Below, in pieces: positions 52,462 through 60,867 of a stretch of DNA of 64,000 nucleotides; positions within the stretch are counted from its first letter, which is position 1; each line of letters opens with the position of its first letter. The stretch lies in the NCBI GenBank assembly GCA_963783695.1, contig CAWAOM010000007.1, forward strand, positions 186,001 to 250,000. Reading direction: 5' to 3'. The stretch comes from BM003 sp963783695 (lineage in GTDB: Bacteria; Pseudomonadota; Gammaproteobacteria; Steroidobacterales; BM003). The notes beneath the pieces were generated by a model. That model had not been told where the DNA came from and did no database searches. It saw only the letters and a list, made by a program, of their open reading frames with translations. The translations under genes and the position numbers were made by a program.

Positions 52462-52845
52462 ATGTCGGCACAGGAACTCAACTGCTGGAAATGCGGGACG
52501 CCGGTTCGCGAAGAACCGCTGCCGCTGCAGCGCCTGGCTGAGTGCCGCCAGTGTCGCGCCGAGCTTCATGTGTGCCGCATGTGTGAGTTTTACGATACCG
52601 CGGTGGCCAGGTATTGCCGCGAACCTGTAGCGGAAGAAGTTCACGAAAAAGAGCGTGCCAATTTTTGCGGTTACTTCGTGGCCTCGCCGGCGGCCTACGC
52701 CGCACCCGACCGCACACCGGCTGAGCAGGCGCAGCGCGACCTCGAGCAGCTCTTTGGCGGCCGCTCCGGCGGCGGTTCGGTGGATGAAGCGGATCAGTCG
52801 CGGCGCGCGCTCGAGAGCCTGTTTGGCGACGACAATGAGACCTGA
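52462..52845 (+). CDS. Zinc-ribbon protein of unknown function
   Basis: 127 residues. Four Cys pairs or single Cys (CWKCGTPV, ECRQCRAEL, VCRMCEFYD, YCREP and NFCGYF) suggest two metal-binding knuckles in the first 75 residues, followed by an acidic low-complexity tail with two short repeats (DLEQLFGG and ALESLFGD). The function of this conserved gammaproteobacterial type is unknown. It starts 36 bases after btuB on the same strand and may share its transcript. Confidence 0.72.
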   Translation: MSAQELNCWKCGTPVREEPLPLQRLAECRQCRAELHVCRMCEFYDTAVARYCREPVAEEVHEKERANFCGYFVASPAAYAAPDRTPAEQAQRDLEQLFGGRSGGGSVDEADQSRRALESLFGDDNET

Positions 52846-52855
52846 ACGCCGCGAC

Positions 52856-53896
52856 CTAGGCGGCCATTTTCGTCGTCAGCCGGCGTATTTCCGCCTCCCG
52901 GGCGCGGGCATCGGCTAACAGATCTGACATCGCACCGGCGCGAACCAGGTTGTGTTCGCCACGTCCGGGATAGCGCCCCGGGTCCCAGCCAAAATAGCTT
53001 TCGTTCAGCGCGTCGGTGGCGAAACGGCAGGCCAGTTCGAGGCAAATCTGCACCAGCCCGTCAGTCAGCGCGTCGATCTCTTCCCGCCGCAGCATCCCGG
53101 GCGTCACCCGGGAATAGCCCTCCAGCGCAGCCGCCAACAGATCGAGATCGAGCTTGCCGGGACGCTGGTCCTCCCTGCCGGGATTGCACCATGAGCGCAG
53201 GGCATCGCCCATTTCGAGCGGCCAGCGCATCCGCGTCAGCGTATCGAGGTCGATGAGGCAGACCGCTGCGCCTGTTTCGTCGAACAACAGGTTGGAAATC
53301 TTCAGGTCGCCGTGCGAATGGCGCTCGGGTAAATTTGTCAGGTCACGCAACAGTTCGGCCTGGCGCAGCAGATCCTCCGCGAGCGGAGCGGTCAGATCAT
53401 AAAGACGGTGAGCCCGTTGCTCGCGGAGTGCGGCAGCGAGGTTTTGCAGGTGCAGCGGCGTGTCGTGAACACCGGGGCGGTCCGAGCGATAGCCATATTC
53501 AAAGCCGTCCAGCGCCGCATGAAACCTGCCGACGAGCTCGCCCGCCGCGCGGGCGCGCCGCGGATTGTCAACGAAATCGATACTGTGTCCGCTGACAAAG
53601 CTCAACGCACGCCAGATACGGTCTCCGTGGGTGATCCAGCGGGCGCCTTTGCGGGTCGACACAAGCCGCGGAGTTACCATTCCTTGTGCCGCAAGATGAC
53701 GGGTCACGGCATCGAGATCGTCATTGACCTCGGCCGCAAATATCGTATGCAGGCGTTGCAGCACCAGTTTTTCGCCGCCGGGTCCGGCAAGAAGGAACGT
53801 ATCGTTGATCAGACCCGTGCCGATCCTGCGCAGGGAGCAGTCAGCGGGTTCGGCCCAGTGCGCGATCACGTTGTCGGGTGCGGTGTCGGGAGTCAC
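52856..53896 (-). CDS. APH-fold phosphotransferase (N-acetylhexosamine kinase-like)
   Basis: 346 residues. The aminoglycoside-phosphotransferase fold is recognisable: an N-lobe with TGLINDTFLLAGPGGEKLVLQRLH, the catalytic HSHGDLKISNLLFD and the metal-binding LIDLDTL. N-acetylhexosamine 1-kinase (NahK) and related sugar or small-molecule kinases share this arrangement; the acceptor is unknown. The GTG at 53896 starts the fold with AAGG upstream; the frame extends to 54286 without homology. It is convergent with the zinc-ribbon gene. Confidence 0.83.
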   Translation of the reverse strand: MTPDTAPDNVIAHWAEPADCSLRRIGTGLINDTFLLAGPGGEKLVLQRLHTIFAAEVNDDLDAVTRHLAAQGMVTPRLVSTRKGARWITHGDRIWRALSFVSGHSIDFVDNPRRARAAGELVGRFHAALDGFEYGYRSDRPGVHDTPLHLQNLAAALREQRAHRLYDLTAPLAEDLLRQAELLRDLTNLPERHSHGDLKISNLLFDETGAAVCLIDLDTLTRMRWPLEMGDALRSWCNPGREDQRPGKLDLDLLAAALEGYSRVTPGMLRREEIDALTDGLVQICLELACRFATDALNESYFGWDPGRYPGRGEHNLVRAGAMSDLLADARAREAEIRRLTTKMAA

Positions 53897-54067
53897 GCGG
53901 TGCCTTGTCGCGGGTGAGGGCGGAGCGGAAGCCGGGTGCCGACTCGGTGCCTTGTTCAGGTCGGCAACGGTTGGCGTGAGCAAATGATACCGCAGCGGGA
54001 CGAACCGGCAACGCCACATGCCGCAAAGATGTCGAAGCGACAGGCAGACCTGGAGTACGATCACGTC

Positions 54068-54562
54068 ATGATGAACGAAGCCGTTCGCCCGCCCTGGCGC
54101 GTGTTTGCAACCTGGCTGCACCGCGGGATTGTCATGTTCGTGCTCGGCGCGGGTAACGCGTCGGCTGCGGATGAGATTGAGTTCAATCTCGACCAGGCGC
54201 GTTGGACCGATCGCATCCTGGTGATCGCCGCGGATTCGGCGCAACAACAGGATCTGCTGGCTATGACGCGGCAGGCAGATGCGCACGCCTGCGAATTCTC
54301 CAATCGCGATCTGCGACTGCTGGTGATTATTGCAGCGTCGACGATGCTTCTCGACGGTCAGGCCGTGGAGGCACAGTCGGCCGCCCGGATGATCGCCCGA
54401 CTGGCGCCGGCCGATACACCGTTTGCGCTGCTGCTGATCGGCAAGGATGGCGCGATAAAGCAGCGCTGGCGCAGTGCGGTGCCGGTGCGGGAGATTTTCG
54501 CGCTGATCGATGGCATGCCGATGCGGCGTGGCGAGAGCGACGGCGACCGCGATTGTCGTTAG
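54068..54562 (+). CDS. DUF4174-like exported protein
   Basis: 164 residues with a signal peptide (cleavage near GNASA). The body has the thioredoxin-like pattern of DUF4174: FNLDQARWTDRILVIAADSAQQQDLL, DLRLLVIIA and PFALLLIGKDGAIKQRWRSAVPVREIFALIDGMPMRR. It should be periplasmic. GGAG lies about 15 bases before the ATG at 54068. Function unknown. Confidence 0.72.
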   Translation: MMNEAVRPPWRVFATWLHRGIVMFVLGAGNASAADEIEFNLDQARWTDRILVIAADSAQQQDLLAMTRQADAHACEFSNRDLRLLVIIAASTMLLDGQAVEAQSAARMIARLAPADTPFALLLIGKDGAIKQRWRSAVPVREIFALIDGMPMRRGESDGDRDCR

Positions 54563-54923
54563 GCCGCAACCGCCGGGTTCGGGCGGCGGCGCCGGAGTGG
54601 CGTTCGGCGCAATGATTGCCAGCGCTGCCGGAGGAGGTGTGCACGACGACTGGTTCAGCGGGTCCGGGACGGCGAACAGCGCCTGTAACGCGACCCGCAG
54701 AGGCGCTCGATCGCATGCGCCGCAACGCCCGTAACGGCATTCCGCGGGTCAGTGGCTTTGCCGTGATCGAGCGCTCTGTTTGTGGCCGTCGAAAAGCACA
54801 AAGAGCAATCCAGTCTTTTTGGCAAGCCTGTGCCCGCTCGGTTACTCTTGCCCCAGTCTGACGTCTGCAGCGGGCTGCCCGCAGCCGGCCAGGCGGCACC
54901 ATCCGCATGGAGTTCTAGCGCGC
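54563..54923. other. 361-base gap without a recognised gene
   Basis: Short frames on both strands have no domain and no supported start. One plus-strand stretch near 54710-54770 (RMRRNARNGIPRVSGFAVIERS) looks somewhat protein-like, but I cannot place it. Nothing else is visible. Confidence 0.35.
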
Positions 54924-55448
54924 GTGAAGGCAACGGTTCACTACAGGGAAGTGCAGAGATTCACCCAGCCGCTGCTGTGGCTTTTCATCCTGGCGACGCT
55001 GCTTTTTGTGCTGGTCACTTTTGGCTGGGCGCTTTACCAGCAATTGGTATTGGGGCAGCCATGGGGCAACAGACCGATGTCTGACACGGCACTGATTCTT
55101 TCGAGCTGTGGCGCAATTGGCATCTCCGCGGCAATCGTATTGCTGTTCGTGGTCCTGCGGCTCGAAGTCGAAGTGCGCGACGACGGTGTCTACGTGGCGT
55201 TCAGGCCGATCTCGCGGCGGGTATTTAGCTTTGCGGAAATTCGCCAGTGCACGGCACGAAAATACCAGCCGTTGCGCAATTACGGCGGCTGGGGTCTGCG
55301 TTCCAATTTCCGCAGCAATGCCTACACCGTGAGAGGCGATGAGGGAGTGTGGCTCGAGTTCCATGACCAGAAACCGATTCTGGTGGGGTCGCAGCGCGCG
55401 GAGGAACTGGCCGATGTCGTCAATGCGGTCATGGAACGCGGGAGTTAG
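54924..55448 (+). CDS. Two-helix membrane protein with soluble PH-like domain
   Basis: 174 residues. Two transmembrane helices (about 14-35 and 60-77) are followed by a beta-rich domain (VEVRDDGVYVAFRPISRRVFSFAEIRQCTARKYQP...WLEFHDQKPILVGSQRAEELADVV) resembling bacterial PH-like domains of unknown function. It starts with GTG after a GGAG. It lies 115 bases before crcB on the same strand. The role is unknown. Confidence 0.7.
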   Translation: MKATVHYREVQRFTQPLLWLFILATLLFVLVTFGWALYQQLVLGQPWGNRPMSDTALILSSCGAIGISAAIVLLFVVLRLEVEVRDDGVYVAFRPISRRVFSFAEIRQCTARKYQPLRNYGGWGLRSNFRSNAYTVRGDEGVWLEFHDQKPILVGSQRAEELADVVNAVMERGS

Positions 55449-55563
55449 CGGCTGCGAAACGCCTCGCTCGCCTGGGCGCGGCGGCTCCGCTATATTTGGC
55501 GGCATCTTCCGGCAGCGGACTTAATAGAGTGAAGGCACTGCGTTTTGCCCTTGCCGCGCGATC

Positions 55564-55953
55564 ATGAGCACATTCCTGACATCGATTCTGCTGGTGGGTC
55601 TGGGTGGCATGCTGGGCGCGTCCTGTCGTTATCTTGCCGCCCTTGCCGGCCAGTCTTTTTCCATCGAGTTTCCCTATGGCACGCTGACCGCAAACCTTCT
55701 CGGGTGTTTCCTCATCGGGTTACTGATGCAGCTGGTGGTCACGTTCAACTGGCCGTCACCGATGGGACGGCTGTTTCTCGCGACGGGTTTTTGTGGCGGG
55801 TTTACGACGCTGTCCTCGTTTGTCTATGAGCTGCATGCGTTTATGCAGGACAAGGAATATTTTTACGCTTCACTGTATTTCGGCGGCACTCTGGCAGGCA
55901 GCGTTCTGTGTTTCTATCTCGGCGTTCTTCTCGTCGCCAGCACCGTCAGGTAA
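55564..55953 (+). CDS. crcB: Fluoride channel CrcB (Fluc)
   Basis: 129 residues, four transmembrane helices. It exports fluoride as a dual-topology dimer. Family landmarks are LLVGLGGMLGASCRYLAAL, YGTLTANLLGCFLIG with the central Asn, and GFCGGFTTLSSFVYE with the Thr-Thr-Phe. No fluoride riboswitch is visible ahead. The DUF190 gene follows after five bases, a common pairing with CrcB. Confidence 0.95.
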   Translation: MSTFLTSILLVGLGGMLGASCRYLAALAGQSFSIEFPYGTLTANLLGCFLIGLLMQLVVTFNWPSPMGRLFLATGFCGGFTTLSSFVYELHAFMQDKEYFYASLYFGGTLAGSVLCFYLGVLLVASTVR

Positions 55954-55958
55954 CGCTA

Positions 55959-56318
55959 ATGAGAAAAGATAGTGAGGCAACGCTGCTTAGCATCTACGTC
56001 GGTGAGGCAGACAAGCTCCAGCACAAGTCGTTGTATGCGGCGATCGTCGAGAGCGCGCGCCAGCATGGGCTCGCCGGTGCCACCGCGTGGCGGGGCCTGA
56101 TGGCATATGGGGCCAACTCGGTCATCCATACGTCACGCCTGCTGGACATATCCACCGATCTGCCGGTAGTGGTGGAAATAATCGATGAGAAAAGCAAAAT
56201 CGAGGCATTCTGCGACGTCCTTGACGAGTTGTTCGAAGACGCTGATGACGGCGTTCTCGTGACTCTTCAGCCCATTGCCGTGCGCCGCTATCTGCCATCA
56301 TCGGCGGCCGGAGAATAA
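55959..56318 (+). CDS. DUF190 protein, partner of CrcB
   Basis: 119 residues, soluble. The DUF190 pattern is clear: LSIYVGEADKLQHKSLYAAIVESARQHGLAGATAWRGLMAYGA and DLPVVVEIIDEKSKIEAF. The family is PII-like in fold and often lies next to crcB. The ATG at 55959 gives the typical N-terminus and begins five bases after the crcB stop. Confidence 0.9.
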   Translation: MRKDSEATLLSIYVGEADKLQHKSLYAAIVESARQHGLAGATAWRGLMAYGANSVIHTSRLLDISTDLPVVVEIIDEKSKIEAFCDVLDELFEDADDGVLVTLQPIAVRRYLPSSAAGE

Positions 56319-56534
56319 GATCTGTCTCGGCAGAGCAGCGGGCCCGGGCCGCGCGCCACGCGGTTTGAGTCCGCTCATCGGCGAAGCTTCGGTCGTTGCC
56401 ACTGCGGCGCAGTGATCGGTTTTGTCACGCCATCGGCGCGACCGCGGGTACGGATTGTGTGACGCTGCGCAAGCCTGTGGCGACAACGGTGTATTAGCAT
56501 CTTGGTTCCCATTCGAAGTCAGGAATTGCACACT

Positions 56535-56825
56535 GTGCGGAGATTGCTCCTGTCAGCATCGACACTCATTGTTGCGACTATGTTCGCGTATCCGCCCGCC
56601 TCGGGCGCGGCGGAGATACTTCTCGATGAGCACGGTTGCCACTACACTGGCGAAGGCGCCGACTATCATTGTCATGAAGGCGACTTCCCGGGTCAGTCAT
56701 TCACTTCGAAGTGGCGGATGCTGATGGCACGCCGCGAACTTGCAATTATGCAGCGGCCCGAGAGCGTCGTGACCGACAGTTCGCGCCTGGCGCGCGGCGA
56801 ATCTGAGCGCGCCGAAAGCCCCTGA
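56535..56825 (+). CDS. Small secreted protein with His/Cys cluster
   Basis: 96 residues with a signal peptide (LLLSASTLIVATMFAYPPASGA). The mature part contains HGCHYTGEGADYHCHEGDFPGQSF, rich in His and Cys and apt for metal or disulfide formation; similar tails are seen in small exported proteins of unknown role. It starts with GTG nine bases after AGGA. Its stop codon abuts the stop of the opposite-strand ArsA-family gene. Confidence 0.6.
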   Translation: MRRLLLSASTLIVATMFAYPPASGAAEILLDEHGCHYTGEGADYHCHEGDFPGQSFTSKWRMLMARRELAIMQRPESVVTDSSRLARGESERAESP

Positions 56826-57935
56826 TCAGCGCTTGCTCTTGCCCGGTTTTCTGGCGCGAGGGCGATTCGCGGTCGTCAGCGACCGCGCCAGCCGTTGCAA
56901 CCCTTCGAGCCCGGCAGGTTCATCGTCGAGTTCGGCCAGTTTCACGACGTGGGTTTTATGTCCCTGCAGGCGCGAAAATGCGGCATGGGCGCGTCCGAGC
57001 CTCGAGTAGTAGCGTCGCATCGCGCCGTGCAGCTCTTCCAGTCCGGGTACACCGGCCAATTGCAGCCCGGCTGCTATCTCATCCTGATCGGCGCGAAACC
57101 ACTCCGGGTGGGCCCGGTTCACAATCACTGCCGCGAGACGGTAGCCACTGTCGCCAAGCGCGGTGCGAAAGTCCTCGGCCTCCAGGATCTTGGCGGCGTC
57201 GAGGCTCGAGACCAGCATGAACGCAGTCCGGGAGCCGGTGAGCAGGCGGTGCGCATCCAGACTCGATTCACGGATATCACCGGCGATTGAACGCACGCCG
57301 TCGAAAAACCCCGTCAATTCGCTGATAAAGGCCTTGCCGGTCAGCAACTGCAGGATTGCCAATGCGGCGGTAGTGCCGCGCCGCACCAGCCCGCTGATCA
57401 GGCCACTCTGGTCCGGATTGCCGCTGAGCCAGCGTGCCACGCGACCGTCGAACAGTGAGGCGAGCCGCTCCGGTGCCTCGAGAAATTCTGCGGCATGTTC
57501 AGTGGGCGGCGTGTCGAGCACCACCAGGTCGTAGTCGCCGCCGCTGACCGCCTCCCGCAGCCGCAGCAGCGACGTGAATTCCTGCGAGCCCGACAAGGTT
57601 GTGGCCAGTTGCTGGTACAGCTTGTTGTCGAGGATACGCTGCGCCTGCTCCTCGCCGGGTGCAACTTTGCGGATATAGTCCTCGAAAATCCGGTTGGGCT
57701 GGATCATCTCCGCATGCAAAGAGCCACTGGCGTCCAGCGGCACTTCGATGACGCCGCCGCCTTGCTGTAATCCCAGCGCGGCAGCGAGGCGCCGCGCGGG
57801 GTCGACGGTCAGCACCAGTACCCTGCGTCCGGCCCGGGCCGCGATCAGGCCCAGCGCCGCGGCAATCGTCGTTTTGCCGACACCGCCGCTGCCGGTACAA
57901 ACGATCACGTTGTGGCGATCCAGTATCGGCTTCAT
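56826..57935 (-). CDS. ArsA-family ATPase (first of a pair)
   Basis: 369 residues. Deviant Walker A CTGSGGVGKTTIAAALG, the switch VLTVDPARRLAAALG, then DLVVLDTPPTEHAAEFL and the C-terminal helices are those of the ArsA/Get3/SIMIBI class. No arsenite genes are near, so arsenic resistance is unlikely. Get3-like chaperoning or polarity control is possible but unproven. The start overlaps the end of the second ATPase gene (ATGA), so the two are cotranslated and probably form a heterodimer. Confidence 0.88.
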   Translation of the reverse strand: MKPILDRHNVIVCTGSGGVGKTTIAAALGLIAARAGRRVLVLTVDPARRLAAALGLQQGGGVIEVPLDASGSLHAEMIQPNRIFEDYIRKVAPGEEQAQRILDNKLYQQLATTLSGSQEFTSLLRLREAVSGGDYDLVVLDTPPTEHAAEFLEAPERLASLFDGRVARWLSGNPDQSGLISGLVRRGTTAALAILQLLTGKAFISELTGFFDGVRSIAGDIRESSLDAHRLLTGSRTAFMLVSSLDAAKILEAEDFRTALGDSGYRLAAVIVNRAHPEWFRADQDEIAAGLQLAGVPGLEELHGAMRRYYSRLGRAHAAFSRLQGHKTHVVKLAELDDEPAGLEGLQRLARSLTTANRPRARKPGKSKR

Positions 57936-58825
57936 ATCTGCCCGGTTTCCTGCGCCAGCGCCGCAATCAGGGCGTCACCCTTGTCGACGTAATGCTGTGG
58001 CCATCGCAATGTGTTTTTGTCTGCACGCGCGAGCTTGTGCAGCCACTCGGACTGGCGTTTCTGTACCGTTTCGATACGGTTTGCGAACGTGGCGGCGGCG
58101 GCGGTGCCCGGGTTCGCGGCGGCGCGCTTCAGCTCTGAACCTGACACGGTTGGTTGCAGCCTGTTGCAAACGATACGGGCGGATTGGCCGGTCTCCGCTT
58201 TAATGGCGCCATGCAATTCCAGCGCCTCACTAACCGGCAGCTCCTGCGCCAGTGTGACGATAACGAAGCGGCACTTCTGCGGGTCTTTCAGTACATCGAG
58301 AATCGTTCCGGTCTGACGGCCAACCGGGCCTGCCGGGACGGCCTCGTTGATACCGCGCGGTGCGCGCAGCAGGGCGAGGAAGTGGCCGGTCGAGAAGGCA
58401 TCGATAACCACCAGGTCGCGGTCGGAACGCGCCCAGCGTAAACGGTGCGGTCCTGTTGCCTTGCCGATCAGGGCCAGTTCCTTGAGGGTCGGCGCGGCGC
58501 GGATCAAGGCGCGGATAATTTTGTTGTCGAGGAAGAAATCGGTGGCACGCCGAAGCGGCACGTAGTGACCGACATACTCGCGCAGGCAGGCCTCTTCCTC
58601 CCACCGTTGCAGCAACAGGTTCGGTTGACCCGGATAGTGGTCGGTGCCAGGCGCCAGCCCGAGCAGGCGTTCGTAGAAGCTCTGCCGCCCGAATTCGACC
58701 AGCAGGGCTTTGCGCCCGGCGTTCGCCGCGCGCAGCGCGAGCGCCGCGGCCACGACGGATTTTCCTACGCCACCCTTGCCGGTTACAAACAGAATTTCCG
58801 GCTGGCGACCGCTTGGCCTGGCCAT
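57932..58825 (-). CDS. ArsA-family ATPase (second of a pair)
   Basis: 297 residues. Deviant Walker A VTGKGGVGKSVVAAALA, a modified switch (VEFGRQSFYERLLGL instead of the Asp-Pro switch) and RDLVVIDAFSTGHFLALL define a divergent ArsA-family member. The switch change suggests altered hydrolysis, typical of the non-catalytic half of a heterodimer. It is the upstream gene of the pair and overlaps the next by four bases. Function unknown. Confidence 0.84.
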   Translation of the reverse strand: MARPSGRQPEILFVTGKGGVGKSVVAAALALRAANAGRKALLVEFGRQSFYERLLGLAPGTDHYPGQPNLLLQRWEEEACLREYVGHYVPLRRATDFFLDNKIIRALIRAAPTLKELALIGKATGPHRLRWARSDRDLVVIDAFSTGHFLALLRAPRGINEAVPAGPVGRQTGTILDVLKDPQKCRFVIVTLAQELPVSEALELHGAIKAETGQSARIVCNRLQPTVSGSELKRAAANPGTAAAATFANRIETVQKRQSEWLHKLARADKNTLRWPQHYVDKGDALIAALAQETGQI

Positions 58826-58927
58826 TACGCTGGTATTGCTCCGGGTTCGGGCACTGCTGCCAATACTACCGGGGCAGCGTCCGTGTCTGCATACGTGCTG
58901 GCCGCGGCCGCGCCGCCTGCTGTCGGC

Positions 58928-60691
58928 TTACTGCCGGGCAAGCGCCGCATCGATATAGTCGTCGACGAGTTGCTCGAGCACTGTCAGCGTCACCGAGCCG
59001 CTGGCCAGAATCGTGTCGTGAAACTCGCGCAGGTCGAAATTTTCGCCAAGCTGGCCTTCGGCGCGACGCCGCAAGGCCTTTATTTTCAGCTCCCCCAGCT
59101 TGTACGAAAGTGCCTGGCCCGGCCACGAGATGTAGCGGTCGGTTTCGGTCGTTACTTCGTGAATCGACAACGCAGTATTGCTGGCCAGGTAATCGAGTGC
59201 CTGGTCCCGGCTCCAGCCCTTGTCATGCAAACCGGTATCGACCACCAGCCGGCATGCACGCCACATTTCGTAGGTCAGGCGACCGAAGTCGTCATAGGGG
59301 TCCTCGTACATGCCGGCTTCGACGCCGAGCCATTCGGAATACAGCCCCCAGCCCTCGCCATAGGCCGAGATGTAGTCGTACTGCCTGAAGTCGGGTTGGG
59401 CCTCCTGCTCGATCGCGAGCGCCCATTGCAGATGATGCCCGGGCACGGCTTCGTGCAACGTGAGCGCCGGAAGCGTGTAGAGCGGGCGGCTCTCCAGCGC
59501 ATAGGTGTTGACCCAGTAATAACCGGGCTGGGTGCTTCCGGCGGCTGGGGGGACATAGCGGCCGGCGGTGTATTTCGGGGCGATGTCAGCGGGTACCGGT
59601 GCGACCGAATAGGGTGTACGTGGCAGGGTTTTGAACAATGCCGGGAGCTTGCCATCCATCGTCTTGGCAATGTAGGCGGCCTCCTTCAGCAGTGCTTCCG
59701 GGCTATCGGGGTAGAAGCGCGGATCGCTGCGCAGGAACGCCAGGAAGTCTGCAAACGAGCCGGCGAACTCCGTCGCATCGATGATGGCCTGCATTTCGCT
59801 GCGTATCCGTGCGACCTCGTCGAGGCCGATCTGGTGAATCTCGTCGGCGCTGAGATCGAGCGTGGTGAACTGGCGGATCTTGTGGCTGTAGTAGGCGCGC
59901 CCGTCGGGAAGTGCGTATGCGCCGAGCGTGGTTCGCGCGCCCGGAAGATATTCATCGCGCATGAAGTCGAGAAATGCCTGGTAGCCGGGAATGACCGAGC
60001 CCGAGATCGCCGTTATGGTGGCGCCGCGCAGACGCTCGGCCTCGCTCGCGGAGATCGTGCCCGGCATCTGCCGCAGCGGCGCGTAGTAAACGCTGTCCTC
60101 GGGGTCGGCGACGATGTGGGCGGCGATCCCGCTGTCGAAGCCCTCGAGAATCACCCGCGGTTGGGTCATGCCACGCTCCAGCCCCGCGCGCATGTTGCCG
60201 ATTTGTTCGCCGACGTAGCGTGGCCAGTCCTGCAGTCGTGCGAGGTAATGCTCGTAGTCGGCGACGGTACGGAACGGCATTTCGTTGGGCAGGCGGGCAA
60301 AAGAAGTGTGGAATCCCTCGTCGACCAGTATCGGTATCTGGTAGTCGCCAAACTCGATGTCGGCAATGGAATCGCGTAACTGGCGACGAAACAACGCGGC
60401 GTTTATCGTGTCGGTTTTTGACCATTGCGATTCCCGCTCGAGGGACTCGAGTCGTTGCAGAATCCCGCGCCAGTATTCGGCTCTCCTTTGCTGGTCTTGT
60501 GCCGTTACCCGTCCAAGCCGGTCATCGTATTCATTGCGACCGACATAGGTGGCAAGCAACGGAAACTCGCGCAGGCGGAATTCCCACTCCTCGTCGAACA
60601 AGGCCTGCAGATCGTCACCGAGTACCGGCCGCGCCAGTATCGTGGTGAGCAGTAAGGGCAGCAAGCAGAAAATGCCTCGCGCAGCGGTCAT
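58928..60691 (-). CDS. DUF885 zinc metallopeptidase, exported
   Basis: 587 residues with a signal peptide (ending near PVLGD). The zinc motif TLHEAVPGHHLQ (HExxxHH) lies about two thirds along, with DYISAYGEGWGLYSEWL and MWRACRLVVDTGLHDKGW downstream, the hallmarks of the DUF885 peptidase family. It should degrade peptides in the periplasm. GGAG lies six bases before the ATG at 60691; the same frame extends upstream to 61039 over the divergent gene. It shares a divergent promoter region with the M28 peptidase gene. Confidence 0.9.
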   Translation of the reverse strand: MTAARGIFCLLPLLLTTILARPVLGDDLQALFDEEWEFRLREFPLLATYVGRNEYDDRLGRVTAQDQQRRAEYWRGILQRLESLERESQWSKTDTINAALFRRQLRDSIADIEFGDYQIPILVDEGFHTSFARLPNEMPFRTVADYEHYLARLQDWPRYVGEQIGNMRAGLERGMTQPRVILEGFDSGIAAHIVADPEDSVYYAPLRQMPGTISASEAERLRGATITAISGSVIPGYQAFLDFMRDEYLPGARTTLGAYALPDGRAYYSHKIRQFTTLDLSADEIHQIGLDEVARIRSEMQAIIDATEFAGSFADFLAFLRSDPRFYPDSPEALLKEAAYIAKTMDGKLPALFKTLPRTPYSVAPVPADIAPKYTAGRYVPPAAGSTQPGYYWVNTYALESRPLYTLPALTLHEAVPGHHLQWALAIEQEAQPDFRQYDYISAYGEGWGLYSEWLGVEAGMYEDPYDDFGRLTYEMWRACRLVVDTGLHDKGWSRDQALDYLASNTALSIHEVTTETDRYISWPGQALSYKLGELKIKALRRRAEGQLGENFDLREFHDTILASGSVTLTVLEQLVDDYIDAALARQ

Positions 60692-60867
60692 GGGGAACTC
60701 CGGATCGAATGGTCGGCATATGTTAACCCGTTGCGCCGGGGCCGCGCTGCCCAGCGCTTTACCGCGGCGGGTTAATGCCGGGTCCGGGTTTACGGTATGC
60801 TCGCTCACTTTACGCGCGGGGCGCTCGCCCGGCGCGACGTTTTTCGGCGATTGCGAGGAGAGTACCG

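Noticed and set aside
55449..55563. Fluoride riboswitch before crcB
   Set aside because: I could not find the conserved aptamer core in this short leader.
58445..60379. 644-codon plus-strand frame across the ArsA-family and DUF885 genes
   Set aside because: Mirror of two well-supported minus-strand genes in GC-rich DNA; no domain or start.
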